DNA of 64,000 nucleotides from UBA6107 sp034430175 (GTDB lineage Bacteria; Chloroflexota; Anaerolineae; Anaerolineales; Anaerolineaceae). The notes beneath the pieces are model-generated. The model was not told the origin of the DNA. It saw nothing but the letters and a program-made list of their open reading frames with translations, and did not search any database. Both the position numbers and the translations under genes were made by a program. Location: assembly GCA_034430175.1 (NCBI GenBank), contig DAOUFI010000032.1, forward strand, positions 124,001 through 188,000, given 5' to 3'. This document shows, one piece after another, positions 31,373 to 40,794 of the stretch. Within the stretch, counting starts at the first letter, position 1. Every line of letters begins with the position of its first letter.

Positions 31373-32563
31373 TCAGTACAATGTCAGGGTTTCCGGTAGA
31401 TATTTATTGACAACCACCTCAGGTGTGCCGTGCCAGTCAGCGCAGCGTTGGATGGCTTCTTTCACCTCGGTGAGCATTTGTTCATCCGCGGTTACGCCAG
31501 GTTCCCAGAATAGCCCCTTCACCTCGAATCTGCCTTGTTGCCGGTGAGCCTTGACATCGGCGCGCGCCACCATGCGACCACGGTGCAGGATGGGGACGAG
31601 ATAATAACCGTATTTGCGCTTGGCTGGCGGCAGATAGCATTCAATGCTGAAATCGAAATCGAAAAGCTGCTTGGTTCGTTTACGATCAAAGATGAGTGAA
31701 TCAAACGGCGTGAGTAATGTCGTCAGTGTGGGGGTAAGGTCGTGTTTGCGGCTGTCGAGCAGGGGCAGTGACTTTTTGAGCATCAGCGCGGGTTCCGGCC
31801 AGGATTCCACGATCACTTCCACCAGAGTGCCATTTGCCAACAGTTCAGAGATGGCCTTTTCAACAGGTTTTTTCATCAAACGGAAATAGTCTGCCACCCA
31901 TTCAAGCCGGGCGATTCCAAGAGAATGGATCGTTTGCTCAACAAAGTGGCGCATGGTCTCGTCCAGGTTGGGTACATCGTCGTCGCTCCACTGTTCCTTC
32001 ACCCGTTCGCGCAGGTCATATACGCGCTGGAATTTTTCACGCCGCGTGACCATCAACTCGCCGGCACAGAACCAGAACTCCAGGGCGTCCTTTTCGAATT
32101 TCCAATCCCACCAGGTGCCCTTTTTGCCATCCTTGCGCTCGAAATCAGCGGAACGTACCGCGCCATTCCTGCGGATGTATTCGAGCATTTCATCGGTGGC
32201 ATCCTTATTGCGCTCGTACCATTTGAAGTAATGGGGCAGGCGCAGTTTTTCCAGCATCATCCTGCGGTGATAGGGGTAGTCCTCGATGGGTAAGAAGCTG
32301 GCCGCGTGAGCCCAATATTCAAAGATCGATTTATCCACAAGTGATTCGTCTAACCAATCCTTGTTGTAATCCCCCAAACGGCTGAAAAGGGCGAAGTATG
32401 GCGCACGGGCCACGATGTTGATGGTGTCGATCTGCAGTAATCCCAATTCTCGGATGGCCGTCGTTACCGAGGTCTTTTTCGCGGGTTTCGTTGGGGTTTT
32501 AGAGAGCATCTGGGTATGCAGTACCAGGTTACGTGCGGACTCGTGAGTGATGGTTTGAGGCAT
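31373..32563 (-). CDS. AlkZ/YcaQ-family DNA glycosylase (winged-helix crosslink-repair protein)
   Basis: 396 residues. The motif LLQIDTINIVARAPY carries the catalytic Gln-x-Asp of the AlkZ/YcaQ family, and FEYWAHAASFLPIEDYPYHRRMM is typical. These proteins open interstrand crosslinks and remove N7-alkyl purines. The start is leaderless (promoter 32564-32575). Confidence 0.88.
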   Translation of the reverse strand: MPQTITHESARNLVLHTQMLSKTPTKPAKKTSVTTAIRELGLLQIDTINIVARAPYFALFSRLGDYNKDWLDESLVDKSIFEYWAHAASFLPIEDYPYHRRMMLEKLRLPHYFKWYERNKDATDEMLEYIRRNGAVRSADFERKDGKKGTWWDWKFEKDALEFWFCAGELMVTRREKFQRVYDLRERVKEQWSDDDVPNLDETMRHFVEQTIHSLGIARLEWVADYFRLMKKPVEKAISELLANGTLVEVIVESWPEPALMLKKSLPLLDSRKHDLTPTLTTLLTPFDSLIFDRKRTKQLFDFDFSIECYLPPAKRKYGYYLVPILHRGRMVARADVKAHRQQGRFEVKGLFWEPGVTADEQMLTEVKEAIQRCADWHGTPEVVVNKYLPETLTLY

Positions 32564-32575
32564 GCCCTGATTATA
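32564..32575 (-). promoter_or_regulatory. Leaderless -10 element of the AlkZ-like gene
   Basis: Minus strand TATAAT (32575-32570), 6 nt, ATG (32563). No ribosome site is present. The -35 is weak. Confidence 0.5.
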
Positions 32576-32669
32576 TCAGAAAATATGTTCGAGTTTTGCG
32601 GGAATATAATTTCGAGGATTGGAAAATTGTCTTCGACTCTTGATAATGCCTAGGTTTCCACTTTTTTAT

Positions 32670-33308
32670 TTAGAGGAGATCAATGGATTTCACCGCGGCA
32701 ATCAATCCGTTTTTTACCTGGTCCCAGGATACCTTTTCATGCATCCGGGGCATGGGTTGTCCGTCTGCGTCGGCAAAGTAAACCAATGATTTGAGGATGT
32801 GGGTTTCGCTGTAATCGACTCTGGAATACTTCTTTTTTGTGTATGTTAATAGTGTCTCCAGAGAATATTTTTGAAGCAAAAAAAATAGATCAACGAAATC
32901 TTTCTTACTGCCTCTCATGCCTGCTGTCTGTAATTTCGTGCAGGCAATATCGATCAATGAACTTATCTGAATTCCCTGCCACTTAATAAATGGTTCCAGT
33001 ACAGGGTATGGATATTCCAGAAACTGAAGTTTCACACCATCGAGAAAGCAATTAAATGTCCCTTTGGCCAACTCTGTTTGGGTAAGGGCGCCTAGTGAAC
33101 TGATCTGATGTTCAATCTCTTGGGGTTGAAACGATCGTTCACAAAAGAAATCCAAATCCTCTGATTCCCGATGGCCAAGCTGTAAAGATAGAGCTGTGCC
33201 GCCTGAGAGGTAAAATTGGCGCAAAAAATCAGATTGTTTAATCTCAAGTAAGCGCAGCAAACGCGCGGTGTGATCGGGTAATATCTGAGGATATAAAATT
33301 GGGTTCAT
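32670..33308 (-). CDS. AbiEii/AbiGii-family nucleotidyltransferase toxin-like protein
   Basis: 212 residues. The nucleotidyltransferase core is FYLSGGTALSLQLGHRESEDLDFF, with the GG..A and D-x-D residues that hold metal and nucleotide. It overlaps the upstream small gene as ATGA, so the two form a coupled pair. AbiEii-type toxins modify tRNA; the name is by family resemblance only. Confidence 0.82.
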   Translation of the reverse strand: MNPILYPQILPDHTARLLRLLEIKQSDFLRQFYLSGGTALSLQLGHRESEDLDFFCERSFQPQEIEHQISSLGALTQTELAKGTFNCFLDGVKLQFLEYPYPVLEPFIKWQGIQISSLIDIACTKLQTAGMRGSKKDFVDLFFLLQKYSLETLLTYTKKKYSRVDYSETHILKSLVYFADADGQPMPRMHEKVSWDQVKNGLIAAVKSIDLL

Positions 33309-33535
33309 GACAAGATAACTTTCCAGAAGTTGCTGGATTTTGGTCCCAGATGCAAGTCAGGAAGCAATTTTTGTACTTCACTTTTTGAGACTTTGGTGAA
33401 AAGCCAACGTAATGAGGCAATATCACCTTGCTCAAGAAGAGTCTGGATAATATAGTTTCGATTCTTCTCCCAGGAAAGATCGGAAAGGTCATCCCCCCAG
33501 AAGTATTTTTGAGCATCACCGGGTAAATCGATCAT
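33305..33535 (-). CDS. Small partner (antitoxin-like) protein of the AbiEii pair
   Basis: 76 residues, acidic near the start (YFWGDDLSDLSWEKNRNYII) with IASLRWLFTKVSKSEV later. This matches the pattern of small proteins (DUF6922-like, from memory) that precede AbiEii toxins. The stop overlaps the toxin ATG. Confidence 0.6.
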   Translation of the reverse strand: MIDLPGDAQKYFWGDDLSDLSWEKNRNYIIQTLLEQGDIASLRWLFTKVSKSEVQKLLPDLHLGPKSSNFWKVILS

Positions 33536-33547
33536 CGCTTATTTATA
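33536..33547 (-). promoter_or_regulatory. Leaderless -10 element of the AbiEii-type pair
   Basis: Minus strand TATAAA (33547-33542), 6 nt, then ATG 33535. A weak -35 (TAGATT) is 17 nt upstream. Confidence 0.42.
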
Positions 33548-33580
33548 CCATTTTGAGCACGATTAATCTAATCTCAGGTT

Positions 33581-34744
33581 CTATAATTTCATGAAAGCAT
33601 CCACAACTCTAGGGTCGAACTGGCTGCCGCTTTGCTCGAGTAGATATTTCATCGTCTCTTCCTTTGACCAGGCTTTACGGTAGGGGCGATCGGAAAGGAG
33701 CGCATCCCAAACATCGACGATGGCAAATATGCGTGCCGCGATTGGGATCTGTTCCCCGCGCAAACCGTAGGGATACCCGTCGCCGTTCCACCATTCGTGG
33801 TGGTAGGCAGGGATCACCAACGCTGGTTCGAGAAATGAAATCTTCGACAACATATCGTAGGCGATCTTTGGGTGTGTTTGCATTAGTATTCGCTCATTTT
33901 CATCGAGACTGCTTTTCTTCATCAGGACAGAATCAGGAATAGCCATCTTGCCAATGTCGTGCAGCAGGGCGCCGCGGTAAAGGTCTTCTAAACTGGATTC
34001 GTCCAACCCAAGCGATCTGCCGAGTTTCAAAGTCATCTCAGTAACACGATTGGAATGTCCCTGTGTCTCTTTATCGCGAATTTCAAGGGCGCGTGACCAG
34101 CCTTCGAGCGTGCTGTCATAAGCGCTCTTCAGAGTTGCCTGATGGTCGCGTTCGATCTTGTTCCTGTAAATACTCCAGATGATGCAAAGCGTTACCACCA
34201 TCACGCCCACCGAGAGGAACCCCTGTATATCGAGATAAGAAGGTACCGATCCCGGTGAGATTAGAGGGAGGAGAAGGACAATTAGATTAATTCCGTAACC
34301 GTATATTGCCATCCAGAGCAGATCGAGGAAGATGCTCGCCAGAATATAGCTTGGTAATAGATAAGAAAGTGTGGCCACCGGGTTGATCGACGTTCCTCCC
34401 AGGATGTTCTGAAAAACATTCATCGGGAACATGATCAGCATCAGGAATATGGCCAGGTTTAAGAACCGGCTGCGACTGAGTAAATAAATGGCAACAAGAA
34501 AACCATAACCGATCAAATCGGCCGGAGGAAATCTATAATCCGGAACGGTGATTGCATAAATGATGTTGATGACCAGGAAGAGGAGAAAAAGAAAAATAAC
34601 AAAGATGGACAGCAACTGAGCCTTGCGGCGTTTTACCGGAGCGATGATGTTTTGCGACGGCTTGCTCAGCCAGTTCAACAGGCCATCGTCGCGTTCAAAA
34701 ACATTTCTTGATAATGGCGAATTCCCCTTTTGACCATCGCTCAT
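33581..34744 (-). CDS. Membrane HD-GYP phosphodiesterase
   Basis: 387 residues. Five or six helices (about residues 40-195) precede an HD-GYP domain: HSNRVTEMTLKLG, LLHDIGKMAIPDSVL, HHEWWNGDGYPYGLRGEQIP, and VDVWDALLSDRPYRKAW. All core residues are present, so c-di-GMP hydrolysis is expected. ATG 34744 is chosen (GGAGGT 8 nt upstream); GTG 34750 is too close. Confidence 0.92.
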   Translation of the reverse strand: MSDGQKGNSPLSRNVFERDDGLLNWLSKPSQNIIAPVKRRKAQLLSIFVIFLFLLFLVINIIYAITVPDYRFPPADLIGYGFLVAIYLLSRSRFLNLAIFLMLIMFPMNVFQNILGGTSINPVATLSYLLPSYILASIFLDLLWMAIYGYGINLIVLLLPLISPGSVPSYLDIQGFLSVGVMVVTLCIIWSIYRNKIERDHQATLKSAYDSTLEGWSRALEIRDKETQGHSNRVTEMTLKLGRSLGLDESSLEDLYRGALLHDIGKMAIPDSVLMKKSSLDENERILMQTHPKIAYDMLSKISFLEPALVIPAYHHEWWNGDGYPYGLRGEQIPIAARIFAIVDVWDALLSDRPYRKAWSKEETMKYLLEQSGSQFDPRVVDAFMKL

Positions 34745-34906
34745 TGTCACAACCTCCAGAATCGTAATCCTTTTCCGAAGTTGGCAGTAAAGCTGGACGT
34801 GTTGAACTTTCGTCCTTAGGCAATTTGATTGTTAATTTGAGTTTAGCACGGTTTGGAGTGGTTCGAGAATAGAAATTGGATGAATTCGGTAGAGTTTTAC
34901 CCGTGT

Positions 34907-36505
34907 TTATTCATTTGCAGCTCTGAAGATCACCACACCATCCGCATCGTACACCACGGCAAACCCCGGATCCTGGCGCAGCAACTCGATCAGTGCAGAA
35001 GGATACACGGTCGTCTCTTGAGCGGCACTTTGCTCCAGGAGGTGATTAACGATCAGAATATAATCGATACTCTCGTTATTCGCGACCAACCAATCGTTGA
35101 AACAGGCAGGAGAGTGCGTATAACATTCCTGCAATGCGGCGGATTCCTCCAAAACGTCATTGAAATTCTTGGTTGAGAGCCATTCATGCCCCTGCGCTGT
35201 CCCCACACTGATCCGATCGGATAGGGCAGGGAACCACTCCGAGACTGGATCAGATAAAGGATAACTGCCTGACAGAATTAAAAATTTTGAACTTTGTGGC
35301 GAATTTTGTTTCGCCCATGAAAATGCATTCTTCTCTGATTGCTTAAGAATTTCAGATTGGCTAAGCATAGTCGCAGTTGAAAACGCTGAAAAGCACCATT
35401 GAGCAAAAAGAATCGCGAAAAGTATTTTTGCAGAAATACTTGAGAAAATCAAATCGGTATCTGATTCGCTACTCTTTTTTCCCTCGGCTGTATTCAATAA
35501 ATTTAGGATGTAAATTAATGAATAAGCAGCGAAAATTGAAATTACTGGTGTGAGAAAGAGAGGAGCGCTTCGTGGTTCAGAAAGGAAAATCACCGCGAAC
35601 CAGACGGGAAAGAAGAAATTTCGACTAGCAATAAATAAAAGAAGACCAATAAAGGCGAGAACAGTGATGGGTGTTAATTGATATTCGCTAAATTGGTTCA
35701 GAAGGAAAATTTTCACAAGAGAGGCTAGATTATGCCACCCTGTCCCACCGGCAGCCAGGAAGGGAGCCAGACCGTGAGACGAGAGAACGGTGAACCACCA
35801 CGGCGAGGTGAACAGGAGCACCAGACCCGCCACAATGGCCGAGCGGATCACACCGCGTTTGTTTCTACCGAAGAACAGGAAGAAGACCAGGGTGCTGGCA
35901 GCGGTATGAAGCGCGGTCTCCGGATGAGAGAGCACGGTCAGCGCGGCAAATAGTGCTGTAAGCAGGATGTATCTCTTTTCCTGCTTTGTGTAGAGACGAT
36001 AAACACATAACAAGGTTAACAGCGCAAAAAAGAACGCGGGAGATCTCGTGATCCCTCCGCCCATGATTGGCCAATCAAAAGCTGCCGGGATAAGAGAAAA
36101 AATCAGAGTTGCCATCCCGGCATGTGTGTCGTTCTTGAGCATGTCTTTCGCGAGAAAAAAGAAGGCCAGAATGGAGAGTGTCGAGATAACCGCGGGCAGT
36201 AACCGGAAGATGTCCAACAAGTTCCAATGGAGAAAGGTGGTCATCAAACCCGCGATATAGAATTGCAAGGGTGGATAGGCGAAGGGGATGTTCAGGTGGT
36301 TGTAGGTGGTCGTTAATGGAATTTTGAAATGATTGGCGATCAGGTCATTGGTCATTGTATAAAACAATCCGCCGTCATTGAGAGGGGCTGATGCGCCCAG
36401 GACGACTGAAAGACGAACATAACCGCCAAAAAGTAAAGCGAGACCAACAAAAATGATCGAAGGGTCTAATTTGGTCTTTTCACGTTTAGGTTTATTGGAT
36501 TCCAA
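34907..36505 (-). CDS. Polytopic membrane protein, probable GT-C type glycosyltransferase
   Basis: 532 residues with about ten helices, starting at TTG 36505 after AGGTGAT. An acidic first extracytoplasmic loop (LNDGGLFYTMTNDLI) and FAYPPLQFYIAG fit dolichyl-mannose-type GT-C enzymes. The C-terminal 130 residues form a soluble outside domain. The substrate is unknown. Confidence 0.65.
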   Translation of the reverse strand: MESNKPKREKTKLDPSIIFVGLALLFGGYVRLSVVLGASAPLNDGGLFYTMTNDLIANHFKIPLTTTYNHLNIPFAYPPLQFYIAGLMTTFLHWNLLDIFRLLPAVISTLSILAFFFLAKDMLKNDTHAGMATLIFSLIPAAFDWPIMGGGITRSPAFFFALLTLLCVYRLYTKQEKRYILLTALFAALTVLSHPETALHTAASTLVFFLFFGRNKRGVIRSAIVAGLVLLFTSPWWFTVLSSHGLAPFLAAGGTGWHNLASLVKIFLLNQFSEYQLTPITVLAFIGLLLFIASRNFFFPVWFAVIFLSEPRSAPLFLTPVISIFAAYSLIYILNLLNTAEGKKSSESDTDLIFSSISAKILFAILFAQWCFSAFSTATMLSQSEILKQSEKNAFSWAKQNSPQSSKFLILSGSYPLSDPVSEWFPALSDRISVGTAQGHEWLSTKNFNDVLEESAALQECYTHSPACFNDWLVANNESIDYILIVNHLLEQSAAQETTVYPSALIELLRQDPGFAVVYDADGVVIFRAANE

Positions 36506-36646
36506 TTGATATCACCTATTGCCTGAACGATACAGGCGCTAATCAGGGGGTTGCTTGTGTAAAGTGCGAAGGTAGCATCTTTTATGCGCGCAAAAACCGC
36601 GACTAAAGATTATTTTACCCTTTTTATATTTAGCAAGGTGGAAGGA

Positions 36647-37237
36647 TCAAAGATCGTGTGAGAATTGCCCCAGAATCCATTGAACTTCAGCTTTCTCCAC
36701 TTCTGGAAACGGCAGGAATGGTTCAGGGTTGGCAGGATAATCGTTAATCGCCTTCTCGAACCAGGCCACGTCCAACCATTTACCCATCTTGAAGCCTGTA
36801 TTAACGAAATTCCCCAAACGTCTGAAGCCGAGCGATTCGTGCAACCGTTCGCTGGCCGGGTTGGGAACCGTTACCGCGCCGTAAACGTTAACGATGCCTT
36901 GCAGCTTCAAGAGCTCCATCAGGCAGGTGTACAGAGTTTTACCAATCCCCCGGCCTTGCGAATCGACATCCAGATAGATCGATAACTCCGCGTTCCATTG
37001 GTAGGCGGCACGTTCGCGTTGACGATGGGCGTATGCGTAGCCGATAATCTGGTTATCTAGAATTGCGACGATATAGGGATACTCCTTAAGTGTATCCGCG
37101 ATGCGGCAGCATATTTCATCGAGCGTGGGCACTTCGTATTCAAAGGTAATGACACTATTGCTCACATAAGGGGCATAGATGGCGAGGATACTCTCGGTGT
37201 CTTCGATAGTAGCCAGACGGATAGTATCTGTTTTCAT
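36647..37237 (-). CDS. GNAT acetyltransferase, phosphinothricin-acetyltransferase-like
   Basis: 196 residues from ATG 37237 (GGGAG upstream). ITFEYEVPT, the acetyl-CoA-binding loop DSQGRGIGKTLY and GAVTVPNPASERLHESLGFRRLG are features of the Pat/Bar-type N-acetyltransferases. These acetylate phosphinothricin or methionine sulfone-like amino acids. A C-terminal tail of about 20 residues is unusual. Confidence 0.88.
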   Translation of the reverse strand: MKTDTIRLATIEDTESILAIYAPYVSNSVITFEYEVPTLDEICCRIADTLKEYPYIVAILDNQIIGYAYAHRQRERAAYQWNAELSIYLDVDSQGRGIGKTLYTCLMELLKLQGIVNVYGAVTVPNPASERLHESLGFRRLGNFVNTGFKMGKWLDVAWFEKAINDYPANPEPFLPFPEVEKAEVQWILGQFSHDL

Positions 37238-37325
37238 GGCAGTAACTCTCCCAAGTTTATAGAGAGTATTGTAGATTAAATATCTGAAATCAATCACTTT
37301 TTTATTTAACTGGATTCTGAGTGGA

Positions 37326-38315
37326 TCATACTTGATATTCGACCCGGTTTCTGCCATTCTTCTTGGCAGCGTATAGATGGATATCTGCCTCACTGATCAA
37401 TTCCACTATAGAACTGCCAGGCTGAAAAACAGCCACACCCAAGCTGACCGTGACACGCAGATTATCGGCGAAGGTGGTATCTTGAATTGCCTTGCGTATC
37501 TTTTCAGCCACGACCAGTGCGCCAGGCAGGTTTGTTTCAGTTAGAGCAACTATGAATTCCTCTCCGCCATACCTTCCGATGATGTCTACCTTGCGGATGA
37601 TCTTCCTGATTATTTCAGCAACCTTGACTAACACGATATCACCTGTTTGATGTCCGAATGTATCGTTGACCTTTTTAAAATGATCGATATCGATCATTAA
37701 CACACAGAAATGTCTCTTGTATCTTTCTGACCGATTCTTCTCAAATTCCAATAATTCAAAGAGAGCCCGCCGGTTCGAGACCTGGGTCAGTGAATCTGTC
37801 CTGGATAGTTCTAGAAGCTGCTCGTTCTGTTTGGATAATAATTCCTCCATGCGATATGGTTCTGTGACATCGAAGACGATGCCAACGACGAGCTCCGGCT
37901 TACCTTCATCATTGCGGCGGGTTACCTTTCCACGATCATAGAACCATTTCCATTCACCCTCCCGGGTCTGGATCCTATAAGTGGTCTCATAGGCTGGAGA
38001 TTTTCCGTGCAGGTGGTTACGCATGTTATCCATGACCCTCTCAAAATCATCGGGGTGAAGTTTATTCGTAAAGAATTCAAAACCGACCTTCTCGGGGATT
38101 TCTTCCTGGCTGTACCCCAGAGCCAGTATCTTCTGATCATTACAGACCACGATATTATCACCCACTGACCAGTACCAATTTCCTAGATTCCCAATCCACG
38201 GAAAATTGAGCAGTTCTTCGCTATTTTTTTCTACCTTAATTGCCTGCAGTAAATTTTCCATCGCTGTCAATTTCTTGATCAGATCTTCTTTTGAAAAGCT
38301 TGAGTAATCGCTCAT
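37326..38315 (-). CDS. PAS-GGDEF diguanylate cyclase
   Basis: 329 residues, soluble. A coiled-coil start, a PAS domain of the PAS_3 type (YQIQTREGEWKWFYDRGKVTRR-like at about residue 100), then GGDEF: SLTQVSNRRALFELLEF and active site GRYGGEEFIVAL. The GGEEF signature is intact. AGAGGA precedes the start. Confidence 0.92.
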   Translation of the reverse strand: MSDYSSFSKEDLIKKLTAMENLLQAIKVEKNSEELLNFPWIGNLGNWYWSVGDNIVVCNDQKILALGYSQEEIPEKVGFEFFTNKLHPDDFERVMDNMRNHLHGKSPAYETTYRIQTREGEWKWFYDRGKVTRRNDEGKPELVVGIVFDVTEPYRMEELLSKQNEQLLELSRTDSLTQVSNRRALFELLEFEKNRSERYKRHFCVLMIDIDHFKKVNDTFGHQTGDIVLVKVAEIIRKIIRKVDIIGRYGGEEFIVALTETNLPGALVVAEKIRKAIQDTTFADNLRVTVSLGVAVFQPGSSIVELISEADIHLYAAKKNGRNRVEYQV

Positions 38316-38671
38316 CGGGTCCTCTTTTACTAAAGGCGGAAATTAACTTCACACGTTAAATTTACGGAGCCATATGTTGAATTATCACGAAAAGGAAGCC
38401 TGATTTCAATACCGGGACGTAGAAGAAAGAATCGTTGAAGAGGATTAAATGGGTTGTTCGAGGTTTCGTTGGTTCAATCGGGGAACTGTGAGACGATATA
38501 TTATTTACTTTTATTGGGTTGCTTTGGCTTGCAGAATACCGGTTTCGATGAAGGGATTGGGGGTTAATGTAAGTTTCTCACCTGTATTGGCAGAAGGCGC
38601 ATGTCTCGCTTCTTGGGGGAGCTAGCAAGGATATTAAATGATAAGTGATTCCCGATGAAGCTGGGATAGCA

Positions 38672-38685
38672 CCACCAGGGACTTG
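38672..38685 (-). repeat. Partial copy of the tRNA-Lys 3' end (14 bp)
   Basis: CCACCAGGGACTTG matches 38857-38870, the acceptor/T-arm 3' strand of the tRNA, exactly. No other part of a tRNA adjoins it. Confidence 0.6.
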
Positions 38686-38787
38686 CGAGCGATCTCAACA
38701 AGGAAACCCAGAAACCATTTGATTGAAGGATGAAAAGGGGGCTTCAGCCGGGAAATCACCGGCCTCGCACTGACCTTAGAAAGAAAG

Positions 38788-38806
38788 TGATCCACCAGGG
38801 ACTTGA
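38788..38806 (-). repeat. Partial copy of the tRNA-Lys 3' end (19 bp), possible att scar
   Basis: TGATCCACCAGGGACTTGA is identical to 38853-38871, the last 19 nt of the tRNA gene. The copy lies 65 bp downstream of the tRNA in its own orientation. The remainder of the tRNA is absent. Duplicated tRNA 3' ends typically mark tyrosine-integrase insertion sites. Confidence 0.68.
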
Positions 38807-38852
38807 TATTATCCCCTCAATGGGGAAGCCTGAACCCTAATTAAATAAAATA

Positions 38853-38925
<73 letters not shown>

Positions 38926-38983
38926 AAATTGCCCAGCAATTATAATCTAAAAAAATTTCCTGTCAATTGAAGCTTAAATAAAA

Positions 38984-39009
38984 ACCGGGATGGAAGCCTC
39001 CATCCCGGT
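38984..39009 (-). terminator. Terminator of the first NBR1-Ig lipoprotein gene
   Basis: An 11-bp perfect stem (38984-38994 and 38999-39009) with a 4-nt loop, then T-rich on the minus strand. Confidence 0.85.
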
Positions 39010-39026
39010 AGCGATGAAAAATGAAT

Positions 39027-39686
39027 CTAGGCGTGGCAAACGATCTTCACCCAGAAGGGTTCATCGAAGTTCGGACCAATGCCGAAGCGTTTACCGTCAG
39101 GGGTCTCGAGCATGAAGTGACCGGTGTAAGTGGCGGCTACTTCGGGGCAGCGCAATTCGACTGCCAGCTTGACCTTCTGTCCTGGGGAGACAACCTGTCC
39201 AATATAGACGTAATCGGGGGCGCCGAATGGATTGTCGTCCACTGGAACGAGCTTGGTGTCAGCAGGCCAGGTGGCGGTACCCACGTTAGTTACTTCCCAG
39301 CGCTTGGTGAATTTTAATCTGATGTCCACGAACGAGCCGTCTTTGAAGTTTAGATCGGTGACGTGCCCCACGCGGTAGCTCGGACCGAGGGCTTCTTCGG
39401 TGACAGCGACGCTGATTGTGGGCGCGGCGGTGGCAGTCTCAGTGGCTACGGCAACAGCCTCCATTGTGGCGGTCGCTTCCAGGGTGGGCATCTCGGTGGG
39501 CTGTTCGACCGCTTTGGTAGCGGCAGCCAGGTTTGTCTCAGCGTCCTTCGTTTGCATCACTGCCAGTGTACCGGCGATGGATGTTTCCATCGAGCCAGTA
39601 TCAACAGTTGCGGTGGTTTGTGAGCAACCAACCAGCACCAGGCCGGCCAATAGTACAAGGGATAGTATTACATGAATTGTTTTCAA
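39027..39686 (-). CDS. Lipoprotein with Thr/Ala-rich linker and NBR1-type Ig domain
   Basis: 219 residues from TTG 39686, GGAGG upstream. Signal peptide ends in lipobox LVGC. A low-complexity linker (about residues 25-100) precedes an NBR1-Ig domain: FTKRWEVTNVGTATWPADTKL, then PGQKVKLAVELRCPEVAATYTGHFMLETPDGKRFG. First of three tandem paralogues. Probably displayed on the outside of the cell; ligand unknown. Confidence 0.85.
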   Translation of the reverse strand: MKTIHVILSLVLLAGLVLVGCSQTTATVDTGSMETSIAGTLAVMQTKDAETNLAAATKAVEQPTEMPTLEATATMEAVAVATETATAAPTISVAVTEEALGPSYRVGHVTDLNFKDGSFVDIRLKFTKRWEVTNVGTATWPADTKLVPVDDNPFGAPDYVYIGQVVSPGQKVKLAVELRCPEVAATYTGHFMLETPDGKRFGIGPNFDEPFWVKIVCHA

Positions 39687-39775
39687 ATGAACCTCCAGTG
39701 TCTCCTTACGGATTGACTCAGTCCATTATAAAAGAGGTTTTCACCATTGTACAAGGGCACAGTTTTAACAAAAAA

Positions 39776-39801
39776 ACGGGGATGGATCGCTCCATCCCCG
39801 T
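39776..39801 (-). terminator. Terminator of the second NBR1-Ig lipoprotein gene
   Basis: A perfect 11-bp stem (39776-39786 and 39791-39801) with loop TCGC, followed on the minus strand by a T run. Confidence 0.88.
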
Positions 39802-39806
39802 CAAGT

Positions 39807-40715
39807 TCAAGGGGTACAGGGCGACGAAACTGTTATCGGTGGGAACGCCTGGTGGTTGGGGCTATCGATGTACACACTAACGGTCAGGTCTCCGGGGTTG
39901 TTGACGGTGAACTTGATTGGTTCGCTGGTCTTTGTACCTGCTTCGGTGAAGACAAGTTTATATGTTTTGGAATCGCCCTGTGAGGTGACAAAGTGGTAGG
40001 TCACTTCTCCACTGGCTGTGGCTGTTATCTTGACACTGAGTGAGATTTTCACCGGACAGGTGGCGCCTGAGGGAACTTTGGCGATGACTTTAGCGTAAGT
40101 TACCGCGAAAACATCCTCCACCTGGATTTGCACTGAAAATGGGGTACCGGAATTTACGCCACCGCCAAATTTTTGCCCTTCGGGACTCACCAGCATGAAG
40201 TTGGCGGTATGGTTGCCAATTGTGGCTGGTGCTGTCAAATCAATGGATATGACCACGCTGGTCCCTGGAGTGACAACCACGCCCAATGGAATGGATTTAA
40301 AGCCCATTTCATCGCCACTGACAAATACGATCTGAAAATCTTTCTCCCAGGTAGAAGATCCGCCGTTGGTCAGGTTCCATTTTTTGGTGAAGACTTCACC
40401 CTTTGTCACCTTCGTGCCAGGCGTGACGTTAACATCCGTCCAATTGGAGATCCATAAAGCTGGCACCTGGGTCACCATAGGTGTTGCTGTGACAGCCAAG
40501 GCGGGGATGGAGGTAAATGTCGCGAGAGGATTGATGGTGGCGGTAGGCTGTATCGTGGCGGTGGGGATGGCGGCGGCGGTCTTTGTGGACATGGAAACTA
40601 CGGTATTGGCGACGGCTGTCTTCATCTCAGGACTAAATTCGACAGTCTGGGAACAGGCTGTCAGGATCAACGCTGAGATCAACAACAGGGGAAGTATTTT
40701 TGACAAAGATTTCAT
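39807..40715 (-). CDS. Lipoprotein with NBR1-type Ig domain and extra C-terminal domain
   Basis: 302 residues from ATG 40715 (GGAG upstream). Lipobox LTAC. The linker is rich in Thr/Pro/Ala; the NBR1-Ig domain (FTKKWNLTNGGSSTWEKDFQI ... GNHTANFMLVSPEGQKFGGG) is followed by a further beta-rich domain of about 100 residues (CPVKISLSVKITATASGEVTYHFVT...). It is the longest of the three paralogues. Confidence 0.84.
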   Translation of the reverse strand: MKSLSKILPLLLISALILTACSQTVEFSPEMKTAVANTVVSMSTKTAAAIPTATIQPTATINPLATFTSIPALAVTATPMVTQVPALWISNWTDVNVTPGTKVTKGEVFTKKWNLTNGGSSTWEKDFQIVFVSGDEMGFKSIPLGVVVTPGTSVVISIDLTAPATIGNHTANFMLVSPEGQKFGGGVNSGTPFSVQIQVEDVFAVTYAKVIAKVPSGATCPVKISLSVKITATASGEVTYHFVTSQGDSKTYKLVFTEAGTKTSEPIKFTVNNPGDLTVSVYIDSPNHQAFPPITVSSPCTP

Positions 40716-40794
40716 TCGAACTCCTTTATTGTTCTTCTTGTTCATTAACCTTGGATGCGGATCAGTGAGATAAGTATCATGTTTTTCGGATCGT

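Larger units (their letters stand above)
38316..38852. other. Gene-free stretch between the GGDEF gene and tRNA-Lys
   Basis: No convincing gene. It contains two partial copies of the 3' end of the tRNA-Lys gene (38672-38685 and 38788-38806). A 58-codon ORF at 38449-38625 with a GAGGA before it shows no family resemblance and is not called. Confidence 0.6.

Noticed and set aside
38449..38625. 58-codon ORF with GAGGA 5 nt before its ATG.
   Set aside because: No recognisable family or conserved features; lies in a stretch of tRNA-fragment repeats. Possibly chance.
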